64,000 bases of DNA. It comes from Zobellia roscoffensis. GTDB lineage: Bacteria; Bacteroidota; Bacteroidia; Flavobacteriales; Flavobacteriaceae. Both the position numbers and the translations under genes were made by a program. Below, one piece after another: positions 48,203 through 57,104 of this stretch; the first letter of the stretch is position 1; every line of letters starts with the position of its first letter. Location: NCBI RefSeq assembly GCF_015330165.1, contig NZ_JADDXT010000002.1, positions 186,001-250,000 of the forward strand. The letters run 5' to 3'. The notes under the pieces were generated by a model. That model searched no databases. It saw only the letters and a list, made by a program, of their open reading frames with translations, and was not told where the DNA came from.

Positions 48203-48277
48203 AACAAATTTGTTCGGAAATCTTAGTTGCAAACCTCCGCTCCAACTAACTCTAAAATCCCAGTTTAGAAGTAAAAA

Positions 48278-48310
48278 AAAGAGTCTTCTCTCTGCAAGAA
48301 AAGACTCTTT
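48278..48310 (-). terminator. Terminator of PPK2-M28 operon
   Basis: AAAGAGTCTT (48278-48287) pairs with AAGACTCTTT (48301-48310), with an A-run at 48273-48280 as minus-strand U-tract, 27 nt past the M28 stop. Confidence 0.88.
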
Positions 48311-48336
48311 GCCCATTTTAAAGCAGTTCTCAATAC

Positions 48337-49719
48337 CTACTTTACAATTCCATATTTATCAAACAAATAAACCAGACTAGCCATACTTGCCGCACCTAGT
48401 TCCAACTCCCGTTTATTTACATGCTCAAACGTATCATTCTCGGCATGGTGATGCACAAAATACCTTTGCGAATCTGGTCTAAGTCCTGCCAAAACCATAT
48501 CACTATTTTTTAAAGGACGAATATCTGCCCCACTATACCCCTTTTCAAAAAGGTGAATATAGTAAGGTTCAAAAAGACCTTTCCAGCTATGTACTTGTTT
48601 CAAATTTTCCTCCGAACAATCAAAAGAGAATCCGCGGGGTGTAAAACCTCCCGCATCACTCTCCAGGGCAAAAACATGATTTTCTTTTTTATTACTAGCC
48701 ACTTCAGCATACTTATTACCTCCTCTTAAACCGTTTTCTTCGTTCATGAACAAGACAGCACGAATAGTTCTTTTTGGCTTATACCCAGTTTTTTTTAACA
48801 AACGAAGCACATCCATACTTTGTACGCAACCGGCTCCATCATCATGGGAGCCATCACCCAAGTCCCAAGAGTCAAGGTGGCCTCCTACAACCATTATCTC
48901 GTTTGGAAACTCACTCCCCTTAATTTCGCCAATGACATTAAAAGATTCAACATCATCAAACTGTTTGCAATTTTGCTTGAAATAAAACTGAATATCAGCA
49001 TTCAATTTTAAAGTTGTACTTAATAGTTCTGCTCCTTTAGTACTAATGGCTGCAGCAGGAATTCTCTCTGAAACCGGTGTATTTCCGTACCCCATAGAAC
49101 CTGTATGCGGATAATCATCTAACCGTAAATTCATTGATCTAACAATAACACCAACAGCCCCATATTTGGCAGCCTCTTCTGCACCAGAATAACGCTGATC
49201 CACGCAACCCGTATATGACGCAAACGTGCTGATCAGAGTTGGATCCATAGGTCTGTTATAGAAAACAATTTTACCCTCGATTTTTCCGTTACCCAACCTC
49301 TCTAAGTCTTCAACACCTTGTACCTCAATGACTTCAGCCTTCAATCCTCCTAAGGGAGTTGCTACAGAGCCACCCAATGCACAAATAGGAACGTTCGTAG
49401 AAAGTCCTGGACTTGTTTCAAAATAGGCAAACTCTGGTGTTCCACGCACCCATTTTGGCACCATTACCGGTTGTAGATATACACGATCAAGACCCAAAGA
49501 ATCTAATTGCTTTTTGGTATAATCGACTGCCAATTGAGCTTGAACGCTACCCGATAACCGCCCGCCTATTTGATTGGAGAGATAATTAAGCCAATCATAA
49601 GCCTTGCTATCTGTAAGTGCTAAATCATATATTTTTTTTAATTGTTGTTCATCTTCACTTTGGGCATACACATTTATGCTTAGACCTATACTCAATAAGA
49701 GTAGGATTACTTTCTTCAT
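48337..49719 (-). CDS. Secreted M28 family metallopeptidase
   Basis: A 460-residue zinc amino/carboxypeptidase. The signal peptide ends near NVYAQ (about residue 20). A PA domain lies in the middle (about 120-240), and the M28 catalytic core follows: VVGGHLDSWDLGDGSHDDGAG (His and Asp zinc ligands), FMNEENGLRGG (catalytic Glu-Glu pair), ESDAGGFTPRG and the final HHHAENDTFEHVN (His ligand). It is probably periplasmic and degrades peptides. Its ATG overlaps the PPK2 stop by 4 nt (ATGA), so translation is coupled. Confidence 0.93.
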   Translation of the reverse strand: MKKVILLLLSIGLSINVYAQSEDEQQLKKIYDLALTDSKAYDWLNYLSNQIGGRLSGSVQAQLAVDYTKKQLDSLGLDRVYLQPVMVPKWVRGTPEFAYFETSPGLSTNVPICALGGSVATPLGGLKAEVIEVQGVEDLERLGNGKIEGKIVFYNRPMDPTLISTFASYTGCVDQRYSGAEEAAKYGAVGVIVRSMNLRLDDYPHTGSMGYGNTPVSERIPAAAISTKGAELLSTTLKLNADIQFYFKQNCKQFDDVESFNVIGEIKGSEFPNEIMVVGGHLDSWDLGDGSHDDGAGCVQSMDVLRLLKKTGYKPKRTIRAVLFMNEENGLRGGNKYAEVASNKKENHVFALESDAGGFTPRGFSFDCSEENLKQVHSWKGLFEPYYIHLFEKGYSGADIRPLKNSDMVLAGLRPDSQRYFVHHHAENDTFEHVNKRELELGAASMASLVYLFDKYGIVK

Positions 49720-50600
49720 TCTGCTTCTTTTTCCAATTGTTCTTTATACATTTCTAAGTTGGCCTTTATTTTGTCATCAAGCTCAGGCTCCTTAATATCC
49801 TTGTACTTTTTAAGTTCTTCAAGTAATACAGAAGCCACAATAACACGAGCTGCCTTTTTATTATCTGCTGGTACTACATACCATGGCGCATGCGGTTTTG
49901 ACGTTTCATTAATAGCTTCTTCATAACATTTTTGATACGTATCCCAGAGCTTGCGTTCTTTCAGGTCACCAGGAGAGAACTTCCAATTTTTGCGTTTTAA
50001 TGCCAATCGTCTTAATAATCGTAAACGCTGCTCTTCTTTTGATAAATGAAGAAAAAATTTGAATATGATTGTTCCGTTCTCGGCAATGTGACGCTCAAAA
50101 TTGTTGATTTGCTCAAAGCGTTTATCCCAGAATTTCTGATCTATATCCGCAGTTGAATGAATTCCCGGTATATGTTCACCCATTATATATTCAGGATGTA
50201 CACGGGTGACCAGAACATTTTCATAATGAGTCCTATTGAATACACCAAACTTTCCTTTGGCCGGTAACGCAATATAATGACGCCATAAATAATCATGACC
50301 TAATTCTAGTTCTGTTGGTACCTTAAAACTATGCACTACAACACCACGTGCATTAAAATCTTTAAATACTTCACGAATTAGACTGTCCTTACCCGCAGTA
50401 TCCATACCCTGAATACAAATTAGCACACTATATTTTCCATGTGCGTAAAGGGTATCCTGAAAGTCACCTAACTCTTCACGGATGTTTTCTAAATCCTTTT
50501 TCAACTGTTTATCGGTAGCACCAAAATCTTCTTTGGTGGGACATTTTGAAAGTTCAATGTCCGAATTGACCCTAAATGAGGTTATTTCTTTTCTGTACAT
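49716..50600 (-). CDS. Polyphosphate kinase 2 family protein
   Basis: A 294-residue P-loop kinase of the PPK2 family, which uses polyphosphate to phosphorylate nucleotides. Walker A is GMDTAGKDSLIREVF (about 66-80), the lid and second motif DFNARGVVVHSFKVPTELEL, then WRHYIALPAKGKFGVFNRTHYENVL, with the hallmark GVFNRTHYE. The C-terminal WKFSPGDLKERKLWDTYQKC and APWYVVPADNKKAARVIVA are also standard. Preference for ADP, AMP or GDP cannot be read from motifs alone. It is coupled to the M28 peptidase gene. Confidence 0.93.
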   Translation of the reverse strand: MYRKEITSFRVNSDIELSKCPTKEDFGATDKQLKKDLENIREELGDFQDTLYAHGKYSVLICIQGMDTAGKDSLIREVFKDFNARGVVVHSFKVPTELELGHDYLWRHYIALPAKGKFGVFNRTHYENVLVTRVHPEYIMGEHIPGIHSTADIDQKFWDKRFEQINNFERHIAENGTIIFKFFLHLSKEEQRLRLLRRLALKRKNWKFSPGDLKERKLWDTYQKCYEEAINETSKPHAPWYVVPADNKKAARVIVASVLLEELKKYKDIKEPELDDKIKANLEMYKEQLEKEAE

Positions 50601-50798
50601 AGGCTGAATATAAAACTATTTTACCGTTGAACGGTTGCGAATGTTAAAAAAATTGACCGTTTAGCAACAGAACTGTCCGGTTTATCCAAAATACATAATG
50701 AAGCGAGTCGTCCATCGAAAAAACTACATCTTAATGCACTGATGTACTTAACTTTACATTGTAATAATCCCAAATTTTACGGCATCAAAACTTACTAA

Positions 50799-51485
50799 AT
50801 GAAGTTATTTTACTTTATACTATTTACATTTATTTTTTCCTATTCTTTCTCCTTTGGAGCGGTTCAGGATTGTGACTATGCTAACTCTAACATAGGCTAC
50901 GTTAAAAATCAAACCAAGAAAGCACTTTCTATGAAAGATTTGCAAATGGCTAGGTTTTATACATTTAAGGCCTTAAATGCACTTGAAAAATCCAAAGCTC
51001 AAATTGAAGATTGTGGTTGTGAATATGCCTTAGATAGTGCAATGGAAAATATTGAGTACTTAAAGAATGCCACTAAAGCCACTTCTATTGCTGGGGCTAG
51101 AATTTTATTAAACAAAGCTCTTCAATTCAGCGTAGAAAGTCTACAAGCCATTGCCAATCATGATGAGCATGGTAGCATATACGGATCTAATAATTTAGTT
51201 ATGAATGTTGCTAGCCCTGAACCAGAGCATATTATGGCCTTTCTAGACAATACCAAAATACAAGAGAAAATAGACAACTCTTTATTAAAGTATAAAAACT
51301 CATTGGACAAAGTTATTAATACAGTAGATTGCATAGAGGCCAAAGCTTTTGCGCAGAATATCTACGAAAATTGCGAGCAAGAACTTTTAAAGCCGCACCT
51401 ATCAGAAAGTAAAAAATACTATAACCTAAAGACCAAAGAGATTACCGCTAAAGCCCTTGAACGTCTAAAAAATTGTAAAAACTAA
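50799..51485 (+). CDS. Secreted helical protein of unknown function
   Basis: A 228-residue protein with a signal peptide (to about residue 21, SFGA). The mature part is helical. Six Cys residues lie in the mature part (about 24, 64, 66, 175, 188 and 226), including a CGC pair in EDCGCEYA, suggesting disulphides. YTFKALNALEKSKAQIEDC and NIEYLKNATKATSIAGARIL look like helical hairpins repeated through the first half, similar to TPR-like or four-helix folds. No family recognised. It is a single gene with no terminator seen, convergent with the response regulator operon. Confidence 0.7.
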   Translation: MKLFYFILFTFIFSYSFSFGAVQDCDYANSNIGYVKNQTKKALSMKDLQMARFYTFKALNALEKSKAQIEDCGCEYALDSAMENIEYLKNATKATSIAGARILLNKALQFSVESLQAIANHDEHGSIYGSNNLVMNVASPEPEHIMAFLDNTKIQEKIDNSLLKYKNSLDKVINTVDCIEAKAFAQNIYENCEQELLKPHLSESKKYYNLKTKEITAKALERLKNCKN

Positions 51486-51673
51486 TACGAACCAAGCGTT
51501 CTAAAAATAGTACATTCTATAATTGCTCAAAAATAAGTGTGCCCACATATAAAATAAGCCAACCCCAACTGAACCGTTGCTATTGACGATAACCGATTGT
51601 AATCTGCACGACTCAGCCCTTATTGTTCTCTCATTAAGTATAAAAACATTTTCTAAAGACCGAAAGGTACCTT

Positions 51674-52837
51674 TTACTTACTAGCAAAGAGTTTTACATC
51701 TTCTTCTGTAACTTCTTTTCCTCCTAAAATTATTAAACGTTCCACAACGTTCCTGAGCTCTCTAATATTTCCCGTCCAATCATAACTTTTTAAAAGCTTG
51801 ATGGCTTTCGCCGAAAACGTCTTGGGAGCAATACCTTGTTCCGAAGCTATCTTTTTGGCAAAGTGTTCTATCAACAACGGAATATCATCTCGTCTATCAT
51901 TTAAGGCTGGCACTTGTATTAATATTACGGCCAATCTATGGTATAAATCCTCTCGGAAATTACCTTCTTCTATTTCCTTTTTAAGATTCTTGTTTGTTGC
52001 CGCAATAACGCGAACATCCACTTTAATGTCCTTATCCGTACCTACACGAGAAATCTTGCTTTCTTGAAGTGCTCTAAGCACCTTAGCTTGGGCAGAAAGG
52101 CTCATATCTCCTATTTCATCAAGAAAAATAGTTCCCTTATTGGCAGCTTCAAATTTACCAGCACGATCCCTAACTGCAGATGTAAATGCCCCTTTTACAT
52201 GACCAAAAAGTTCGCTTTCTATTAATTCTGATGGGATTGCCGCACAATTCACCTCAATAAAAGGAGCGGCACTTCGCTGGCTTTTCTCATGAACCCAATG
52301 TGCCACCAACTCTTTGCCGGTACCATTTGAGCCCGTAATAAGCACACGAGCATCTGTAGGAGCAACTTTTTCAATCATATCTTGTATGACGGTAATCTCT
52401 TGGCTATTACCTATCATCTCATAATTCTTGCTCACCTTTTTCTTCAGCTTCTTATTCTCTACAACTAGTACCTTACGATCTACTGCGTTACGAACGGTAG
52501 TCAATAACCTATTAAGATCCGGTGGTTTTGAAATATAATCGAACGCTCCAAGTCGCATGGTATTTACAGCCGTATCTAAATCTCCGTGGCCGGAAATCAT
52601 TATAAACGGAGTTTCAGGTTTAATTTTTCGCGCAGCTTCAAGTACTTCTACACCATCCATCTTTGGCATTTTTATGTCGCAAAGCACAAGATCGTAATCA
52701 TTATTTTTAACAGCTTCTAGCCCCTTAAGACCGTCTTCCGCTTCTTCCAACTGGTAACTATCACTTTCTTCAGAAAGAATCTTTACCAGCACACGTCTAA
52801 TTGCTGCTTCGTCTTCAATTACTAGTATTTTGGGCAT
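51674..52837 (-). CDS. NtrC-type response regulator without DNA-binding domain
   Basis: A 387-residue sigma-54 activator-like protein. The receiver domain (1-120) carries acidic Asp9/Glu10, phospho-acceptor Asp54 and Lys104. The AAA+ domain (about 140-370) has Walker A GSNGTGKE (169-176), GAFTSA (216-221) in place of GAFTGA, Walker B FLDE (238-241), and the sensor-II region TGNIRELRNVVERL. The protein then stops; no Fis-type helix-turn-helix follows, so it lacks the usual enhancer-binding part. It may act from solution or through a partner. The histidine kinase is not adjacent. It is the last gene of natA-natB-mscS-DUF6268-regulator. Confidence 0.9.
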   Translation of the reverse strand: MPKILVIEDEAAIRRVLVKILSEESDSYQLEEAEDGLKGLEAVKNNDYDLVLCDIKMPKMDGVEVLEAARKIKPETPFIMISGHGDLDTAVNTMRLGAFDYISKPPDLNRLLTTVRNAVDRKVLVVENKKLKKKVSKNYEMIGNSQEITVIQDMIEKVAPTDARVLITGSNGTGKELVAHWVHEKSQRSAAPFIEVNCAAIPSELIESELFGHVKGAFTSAVRDRAGKFEAANKGTIFLDEIGDMSLSAQAKVLRALQESKISRVGTDKDIKVDVRVIAATNKNLKKEIEEGNFREDLYHRLAVILIQVPALNDRRDDIPLLIEHFAKKIASEQGIAPKTFSAKAIKLLKSYDWTGNIRELRNVVERLIILGGKEVTEEDVKLFASK

Positions 52838-52850
52838 AGTATCTTGATTT

Positions 52851-53753
52851 TTAAAGTCCTATTCTAAATCCTGTTCTAAAGTAAAAACTAGGATTGTCAT
52901 TTAATGTAAAAATATCATTTCTATCTTCATCTCTCAACACTCCATCTTGAAAGACCGTATGACCGGCGTAAGCATAAAGAAATGTATTAGCCGCCAACTT
53001 ATATTGATAACCCACCGTAACCAATGCTGCCGATGATGATACGGAAGAAGCACTTACAGTATTTGGCAGTACAATATTATTCTGCAAATTAACGTAATAG
53101 CCATCAAAAATAAATTCCGCCTGAAACTGATGCTTTTCTTTTAAATGATATTTCATTCCGGTCTTAGGAATACCTACCACATAACTCCAGTTTTTATGAA
53201 AGCGTTGTTCATAGTAAAAAATTGGTATGGGCACCCGCAGTGCTACAGTAGAATTATAGGCAAGACCAATAACCATTATACTAGGCTTAGCTACCTTCTT
53301 TTTCTCCTTTAGAAAACCGATAGTAGAGTTTACCGAGAAATCTCCATTCTCCAAAGGGTTTGCTAATGTGGATGACAAGCGAGGCGTAATTACACCTATA
53401 AAACGCCAATTAGGATTAAATTTCCACACGTACGCCATATTGACATCTACCACATGAAACTGTTTTAGACCAGCATCACTAAACGGAAGCTCTTTTTCTA
53501 AATTATAAGCCAAACGGTTATATTCCGCTCCAATAACTAAGTTATTAGAATCTTTTATCTTTATTGGCACGTTTACCAATAGCTTCATTCTAGATAGCTC
53601 AGCATTAGAATTATTTCTTGGCATCATCATGTACTCTAACCTTACAATATCTGGTGTCTGGCTAAAACCAACAAAAGACCATAAAAGGAAAAAAACAATA
53701 CGGGCACTACATTTTTTACTATTCACCCTAATTCGCTTCGGTATTAGTTGCAT
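52851..53753 (-). CDS. DUF6268-type outer-membrane beta-barrel protein
   Basis: A 300-residue protein with a basic N-terminal signal peptide (cut near VGFSQ, about 32). The rest is a series of alternating amphipathic strands typical of a small outer-membrane barrel: MKLLVNVPIKIKDSNNLVIG, FRFIGVITPRLSSTL-like strands, RVPIPIFYYEQRFHKNWSY and a last FYFRTGFRIGL with aromatic C-terminus. Family assignment to DUF6268 is from overall look. It overlaps the mscS gene by 26 nt and precedes the regulator gene by 13 nt, so it is cotranscribed. Function unknown. Confidence 0.75.
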   Translation of the reverse strand: MQLIPKRIRVNSKKCSARIVFFLLWSFVGFSQTPDIVRLEYMMMPRNNSNAELSRMKLLVNVPIKIKDSNNLVIGAEYNRLAYNLEKELPFSDAGLKQFHVVDVNMAYVWKFNPNWRFIGVITPRLSSTLANPLENGDFSVNSTIGFLKEKKKVAKPSIMVIGLAYNSTVALRVPIPIFYYEQRFHKNWSYVVGIPKTGMKYHLKEKHQFQAEFIFDGYYVNLQNNIVLPNTVSASSVSSSAALVTVGYQYKLAANTFLYAYAGHTVFQDGVLRDEDRNDIFTLNDNPSFYFRTGFRIGL

Positions 53754-54654
53754 TACTATGTTGAAACGGCTTTTGTTGAATAATATGTATATCTCTTTGC
53801 GGAAAAGGTATAGAAATATTACTCTTTCTAAACTCGGCGTCTAATTTGTAACGCATTTCACTCTTAATTTTGGGGACATTAAAACTATCGGCTGTATAAA
53901 AATTCAAGGAAAATAACAGTGCAGAATCTCCAAAATCTTCAAAAATCACAAATGGTTTAGGACTTTTTAATAAGCCCTTTTGCCCTGCCGCAATATCTTC
54001 TAAGATTTTAGTAGCCAAAACAACATTGCTGCCGTATGCAATTCCAATCTTTATTTGCTCCCTTGTAGTTTTATGGTTTTGGGTGTAATTATATATTATA
54101 TCACTGATGAATTTGTGATTAGGAATAATGATAACTTTATCATCTCTGGTAATTGCACGGGTTGTCCTTAATTTAATTTCAAAGACCTTTCCTACTTTAT
54201 TATCTACTTCAATTATATCACCAACATGAAGCGATTTATCTATGATAATAAAAATACCTCCTATAACATCTTGAAAAAGTTCTTGAAGCGCTAGCCCTAA
54301 ACCAACAAAAAGTGCCGCTGAAGCTGTGAGAAGAAGTGTTATATCTATACCTGCTGCACTCATGGTCAAAAGAATAACGACCATATACACTACATACCTA
54401 ATAAACTTAAAGACGCTAACGAATTTAAGCTGATCATCACTGGCCATGCGCCTGGTTATAAGTGTACGGAACCACTTAAGTACTACACCGGTTAATAAAA
54501 AAGCAACCGTTAGTAGCAAAAGGAGACCAATGGTAATGTTTATGGTATTCTCTCCTTCTCCATATTTAAGTCCTAGATTAAGAAAATCTTTAATCCCTCC
54601 CCAAATATCCACTTCTATTATTTCTTCTACTTTACTTTGCGTGTCTTGAATCAT
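53728..54654 (-). CDS. Mechanosensitive channel, MscS family
   Basis: A 308-residue inner-membrane channel that opens when membrane tension rises on osmotic downshift. N-terminal helices cover about 30-125; the pore-lining helix TM3 includes ASAALFVGLGLALQELFQDV (about 130-150). The beta domain follows with VGDIIEVDNKVGKVFEIKLR and NHKFISDIIYNYT, then a C-terminal domain with DFGDSALLFSL and QRDIHIIQQ. The start at 54654 leaves 2 nt after natB; an ATG at 54672 would overlap natB by 16 nt. It sits in the natAB operon. Confidence 0.92.
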   Translation of the reverse strand: MIQDTQSKVEEIIEVDIWGGIKDFLNLGLKYGEGENTINITIGLLLLLTVAFLLTGVVLKWFRTLITRRMASDDQLKFVSVFKFIRYVVYMVVILLTMSAAGIDITLLLTASAALFVGLGLALQELFQDVIGGIFIIIDKSLHVGDIIEVDNKVGKVFEIKLRTTRAITRDDKVIIIPNHKFISDIIYNYTQNHKTTREQIKIGIAYGSNVVLATKILEDIAAGQKGLLKSPKPFVIFEDFGDSALLFSLNFYTADSFNVPKIKSEMRYKLDAEFRKSNISIPFPQRDIHIIQQKPFQHSNATNTEAN

Positions 54655-54656
54655 GC

Positions 54657-55985
54657 TCAATATCTTAACCACCTGAACAATTCCTTATAGGTTGGTTTCT
54701 TACCGTACATAAGAATACCTACTCTATAAATTTTAGCTGCCAGCCATACGATACCTATAAAAGTAACGATTAATAGGATAATAGATGTGGCCAACTCCCA
54801 AACCGGCACACCACCTTCTCCGATACCTCCTGGCAGACGCATAAGCATAACAATTGGCGAGGTTAAAGGAAATAAAGAAAACCCAACTGCAATAGGCCCA
54901 TGAGGATTGCTGAAAACTGAAAAGAAGCCAACATAAATAGCCAGCATTAATGGCAGAATAATAGGGAATATAAATTGCTGGGTATCTGTTTCATTATCTA
55001 CTGCAGCACCTATTGCCGCATAAATTGAACTATAAATTAAATACCCCAATATAAAATAAATGAGAAAAAAAGTAATGAGCATCACCCACGGAATCTTAAA
55101 AAGTTCTTGAGCATATAATTGCATTGTCTGATCTACAGATGGCAAACCAGGCCCCATAGCGGGTGCAATTGAAGCACCTTCATTCATTGTAGAGGGATCA
55201 ATATCAAAAACAGCAAACGATATGAATAAAAGAATGCTTGCAGAAACAATCCAAATAGCAAATTGTGTGATTCCCGCCAACGAGGTTCCAATGATTTTTC
55301 CCAACATAAGTTGAAACGGTTTAACGGAAGAAATAATCACTTCTATAATTCTACTGGTTTTTTCCTCTATAACACTACGCATTACAAAACCACCATAAAT
55401 GATTATGAACATCATGATCAAATAACCAAAACCACCGCCAATAAACGCTTTAATTTCGTTTATTCCTTTAAGATTGGTCTCTCCTGAAAAAGTTGCCGTT
55501 TTCATCTCAAAATGGGTATCCATCTTTGCGAAATCTGCAGCTGTTATTCCCATTTCATGCAATCGTTCTTGACGCAATCGTTCTTGAATGGTATTTTCCA
55601 AACGCTCAACTACCTGCGTAGGTGGTGCATCTTTTGTATAAAAAAAAGAATTCTCGGTTACTGTTTTTAAATTAGTGTCATTGGGTAAATACAAAAGACC
55701 ATCAAAACCCAAGCTGGCAATAGAATCTTTTGCCTCTTCCAGAGTAACATCCGTAAAATCTACAAATGTTGTGGTTTCACTAGGAACAAAGTCATTAGAA
55801 AAATAATCACTTTCATTCAATATACCTATAACCCTAGACTCATTATCATTCACTTTGGCTAAATATGCAACAAGCACCACCATAGCAACCATAAGAATAG
55901 GACTCAAAAATGTCATTATTACAAAGGACTTATTGCGCACTTTGGCCAAATATTCCCTTTTTATAATAAGCGATAACTTATTCAT
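54657..55985 (-). CDS. ABC-2 type permease (NatB-like)
   Basis: A 442-residue inner-membrane permease. The first helix (NKSFVIMTFLSPILMVAMVV, about 19-38) is followed by a large periplasmic domain (about 45-170), then five to six helices at about 175-425, with the conserved RSVIEEKTSRIIEVIISSVKP cytoplasmic segment typical of NatB/ABC-2 exporters. With the upstream ATPase it would export sodium or another substrate; NatAB of Bacillus exports sodium, but specificity cannot be told here. It overlaps the natA stop by 8 nt. Confidence 0.9.
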   Translation of the reverse strand: MNKLSLIIKREYLAKVRNKSFVIMTFLSPILMVAMVVLVAYLAKVNDNESRVIGILNESDYFSNDFVPSETTTFVDFTDVTLEEAKDSIASLGFDGLLYLPNDTNLKTVTENSFFYTKDAPPTQVVERLENTIQERLRQERLHEMGITAADFAKMDTHFEMKTATFSGETNLKGINEIKAFIGGGFGYLIMMFIIIYGGFVMRSVIEEKTSRIIEVIISSVKPFQLMLGKIIGTSLAGITQFAIWIVSASILLFISFAVFDIDPSTMNEGASIAPAMGPGLPSVDQTMQLYAQELFKIPWVMLITFFLIYFILGYLIYSSIYAAIGAAVDNETDTQQFIFPIILPLMLAIYVGFFSVFSNPHGPIAVGFSLFPLTSPIVMLMRLPGGIGEGGVPVWELATSIILLIVTFIGIVWLAAKIYRVGILMYGKKPTYKELFRWLRY

Positions 55986-56919
55986 CTACGGCTTTACTTT
56001 TACTTTGTACTGTTTGTATAAAAATTTCACTTGTAGACGGAACCGTCTCTACAAAATGATTAATGTTTGCTTTGGATGACAAATAAGTCAGCACCTCTCT
56101 TGAATCATTAGTAGGAAGCTGAAGCGTAAGGTTCAACTGATTATCCTCCGGATCAAATAGTGATGTATTTATGGTGAATTTATCTGTTAACTCTTTCAAA
56201 AGCATTTCTGCATTCTCCGTCTGTAATCCTACTTTAAAAATATTATTCTTGTAAGCCTTCTTAATATCCGATAGCTTACCGTCCAATATTTTTTCTGAGC
56301 GATGAATCAATGCTATATACTCACAAAGCTCTTCTACAGACTCCATCCTATGGGTAGAAAATATAATTGAAGTTCCATTCTCTTTTAGTTTAAGAATTTC
56401 GTCTTTAATAATATTGGCATTAATGGGATCGAACCCACTAAAGGGTTCGTCAAAAATCAAAAGTTTTGGTTCGTGCAAAACAGTTACAATGAACTGTATT
56501 TTTTGCGCCATACCTTTTGAGAGTTCTTGAATTTTCTTATTCCACCAATCGCCTATTTCCAAACGCTCAAACCAAAATTTCAATCGTTTTTTTGCCTCGG
56601 CTTTAGACAATCCTTTTAATTGCGCCAAATAAAGAGCCTGCTCACCCACCTTCATGCTCTTATAAAGACCGCGCTCCTCAGGCAAATACCCAATTTGGGC
56701 TACATGCTCTGCTTTTAGAGGTTTTCCATCAAACAAAACCTCTCCTCTATCTGGGAATGTAATTTGATTTATGATACGAATAAGTGTAGTCTTCCCTGCA
56801 CCATTTGGACCAAGAAGTCCGTAAATACTATTCTCAGGAATCTCTAACGAAACCTTATCTAGAGCAGTGTATTCCCCAAATTGTTTGGTGACTTCCTTAG
56901 TGACCAAAATGTTATTCAT
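55978..56919 (-). CDS. ABC transporter ATP-binding protein (NatA-like)
   Basis: A 313-residue ATPase partner of the ABC-2 permease. Walker A is GPNGAGKTT (about 38-46), Q-loop IGYLPEERGLY, signature LSKGMAQKIQF (with LSKGM in place of LSGGQ, as in NatA), Walker B LLIFDEPFSGFDP, and the H-loop FSTHRME. The C-terminal DUF4162-type domain is at about 215-300. It is the first gene of the five-gene operon natA-natB-mscS-DUF6268-regulator; the dnaJ terminator lies before it. Confidence 0.93.
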   Translation of the reverse strand: MNNILVTKEVTKQFGEYTALDKVSLEIPENSIYGLLGPNGAGKTTLIRIINQITFPDRGEVLFDGKPLKAEHVAQIGYLPEERGLYKSMKVGEQALYLAQLKGLSKAEAKKRLKFWFERLEIGDWWNKKIQELSKGMAQKIQFIVTVLHEPKLLIFDEPFSGFDPINANIIKDEILKLKENGTSIIFSTHRMESVEELCEYIALIHRSEKILDGKLSDIKKAYKNNIFKVGLQTENAEMLLKELTDKFTINTSLFDPEDNQLNLTLQLPTNDSREVLTYLSSKANINHFVETVPSTSEIFIQTVQSKSKAVDE

Positions 56920-56984
56920 GAAAGCAATTTTGTCAAAGATAGTTTTTTGTCCTTACAAGGCATTGCCAATATATCCTTAAAAAC

Positions 56985-57018
56985 AAAACCCACCCTTAAA
57001 CAAATAAGGATGGGAAAA
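56985..57018 (-). terminator. dnaJ terminator
   Basis: CCCA-CCTTA (56989-56998) pairs with TAAGG-TGGG (57005-57014), with one mismatch, and a U-rich tract on the minus strand. It lies between dnaJ and natA and separates the two operons. Confidence 0.7.
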
Positions 57019-57104
57019 AAATTGCTATGAAAAAGAAAATTAATATTGGTAATCCAATATTAAATCAAATATACGTTTTTTATTTAAAACGTAATAAATA
57101 TGAA

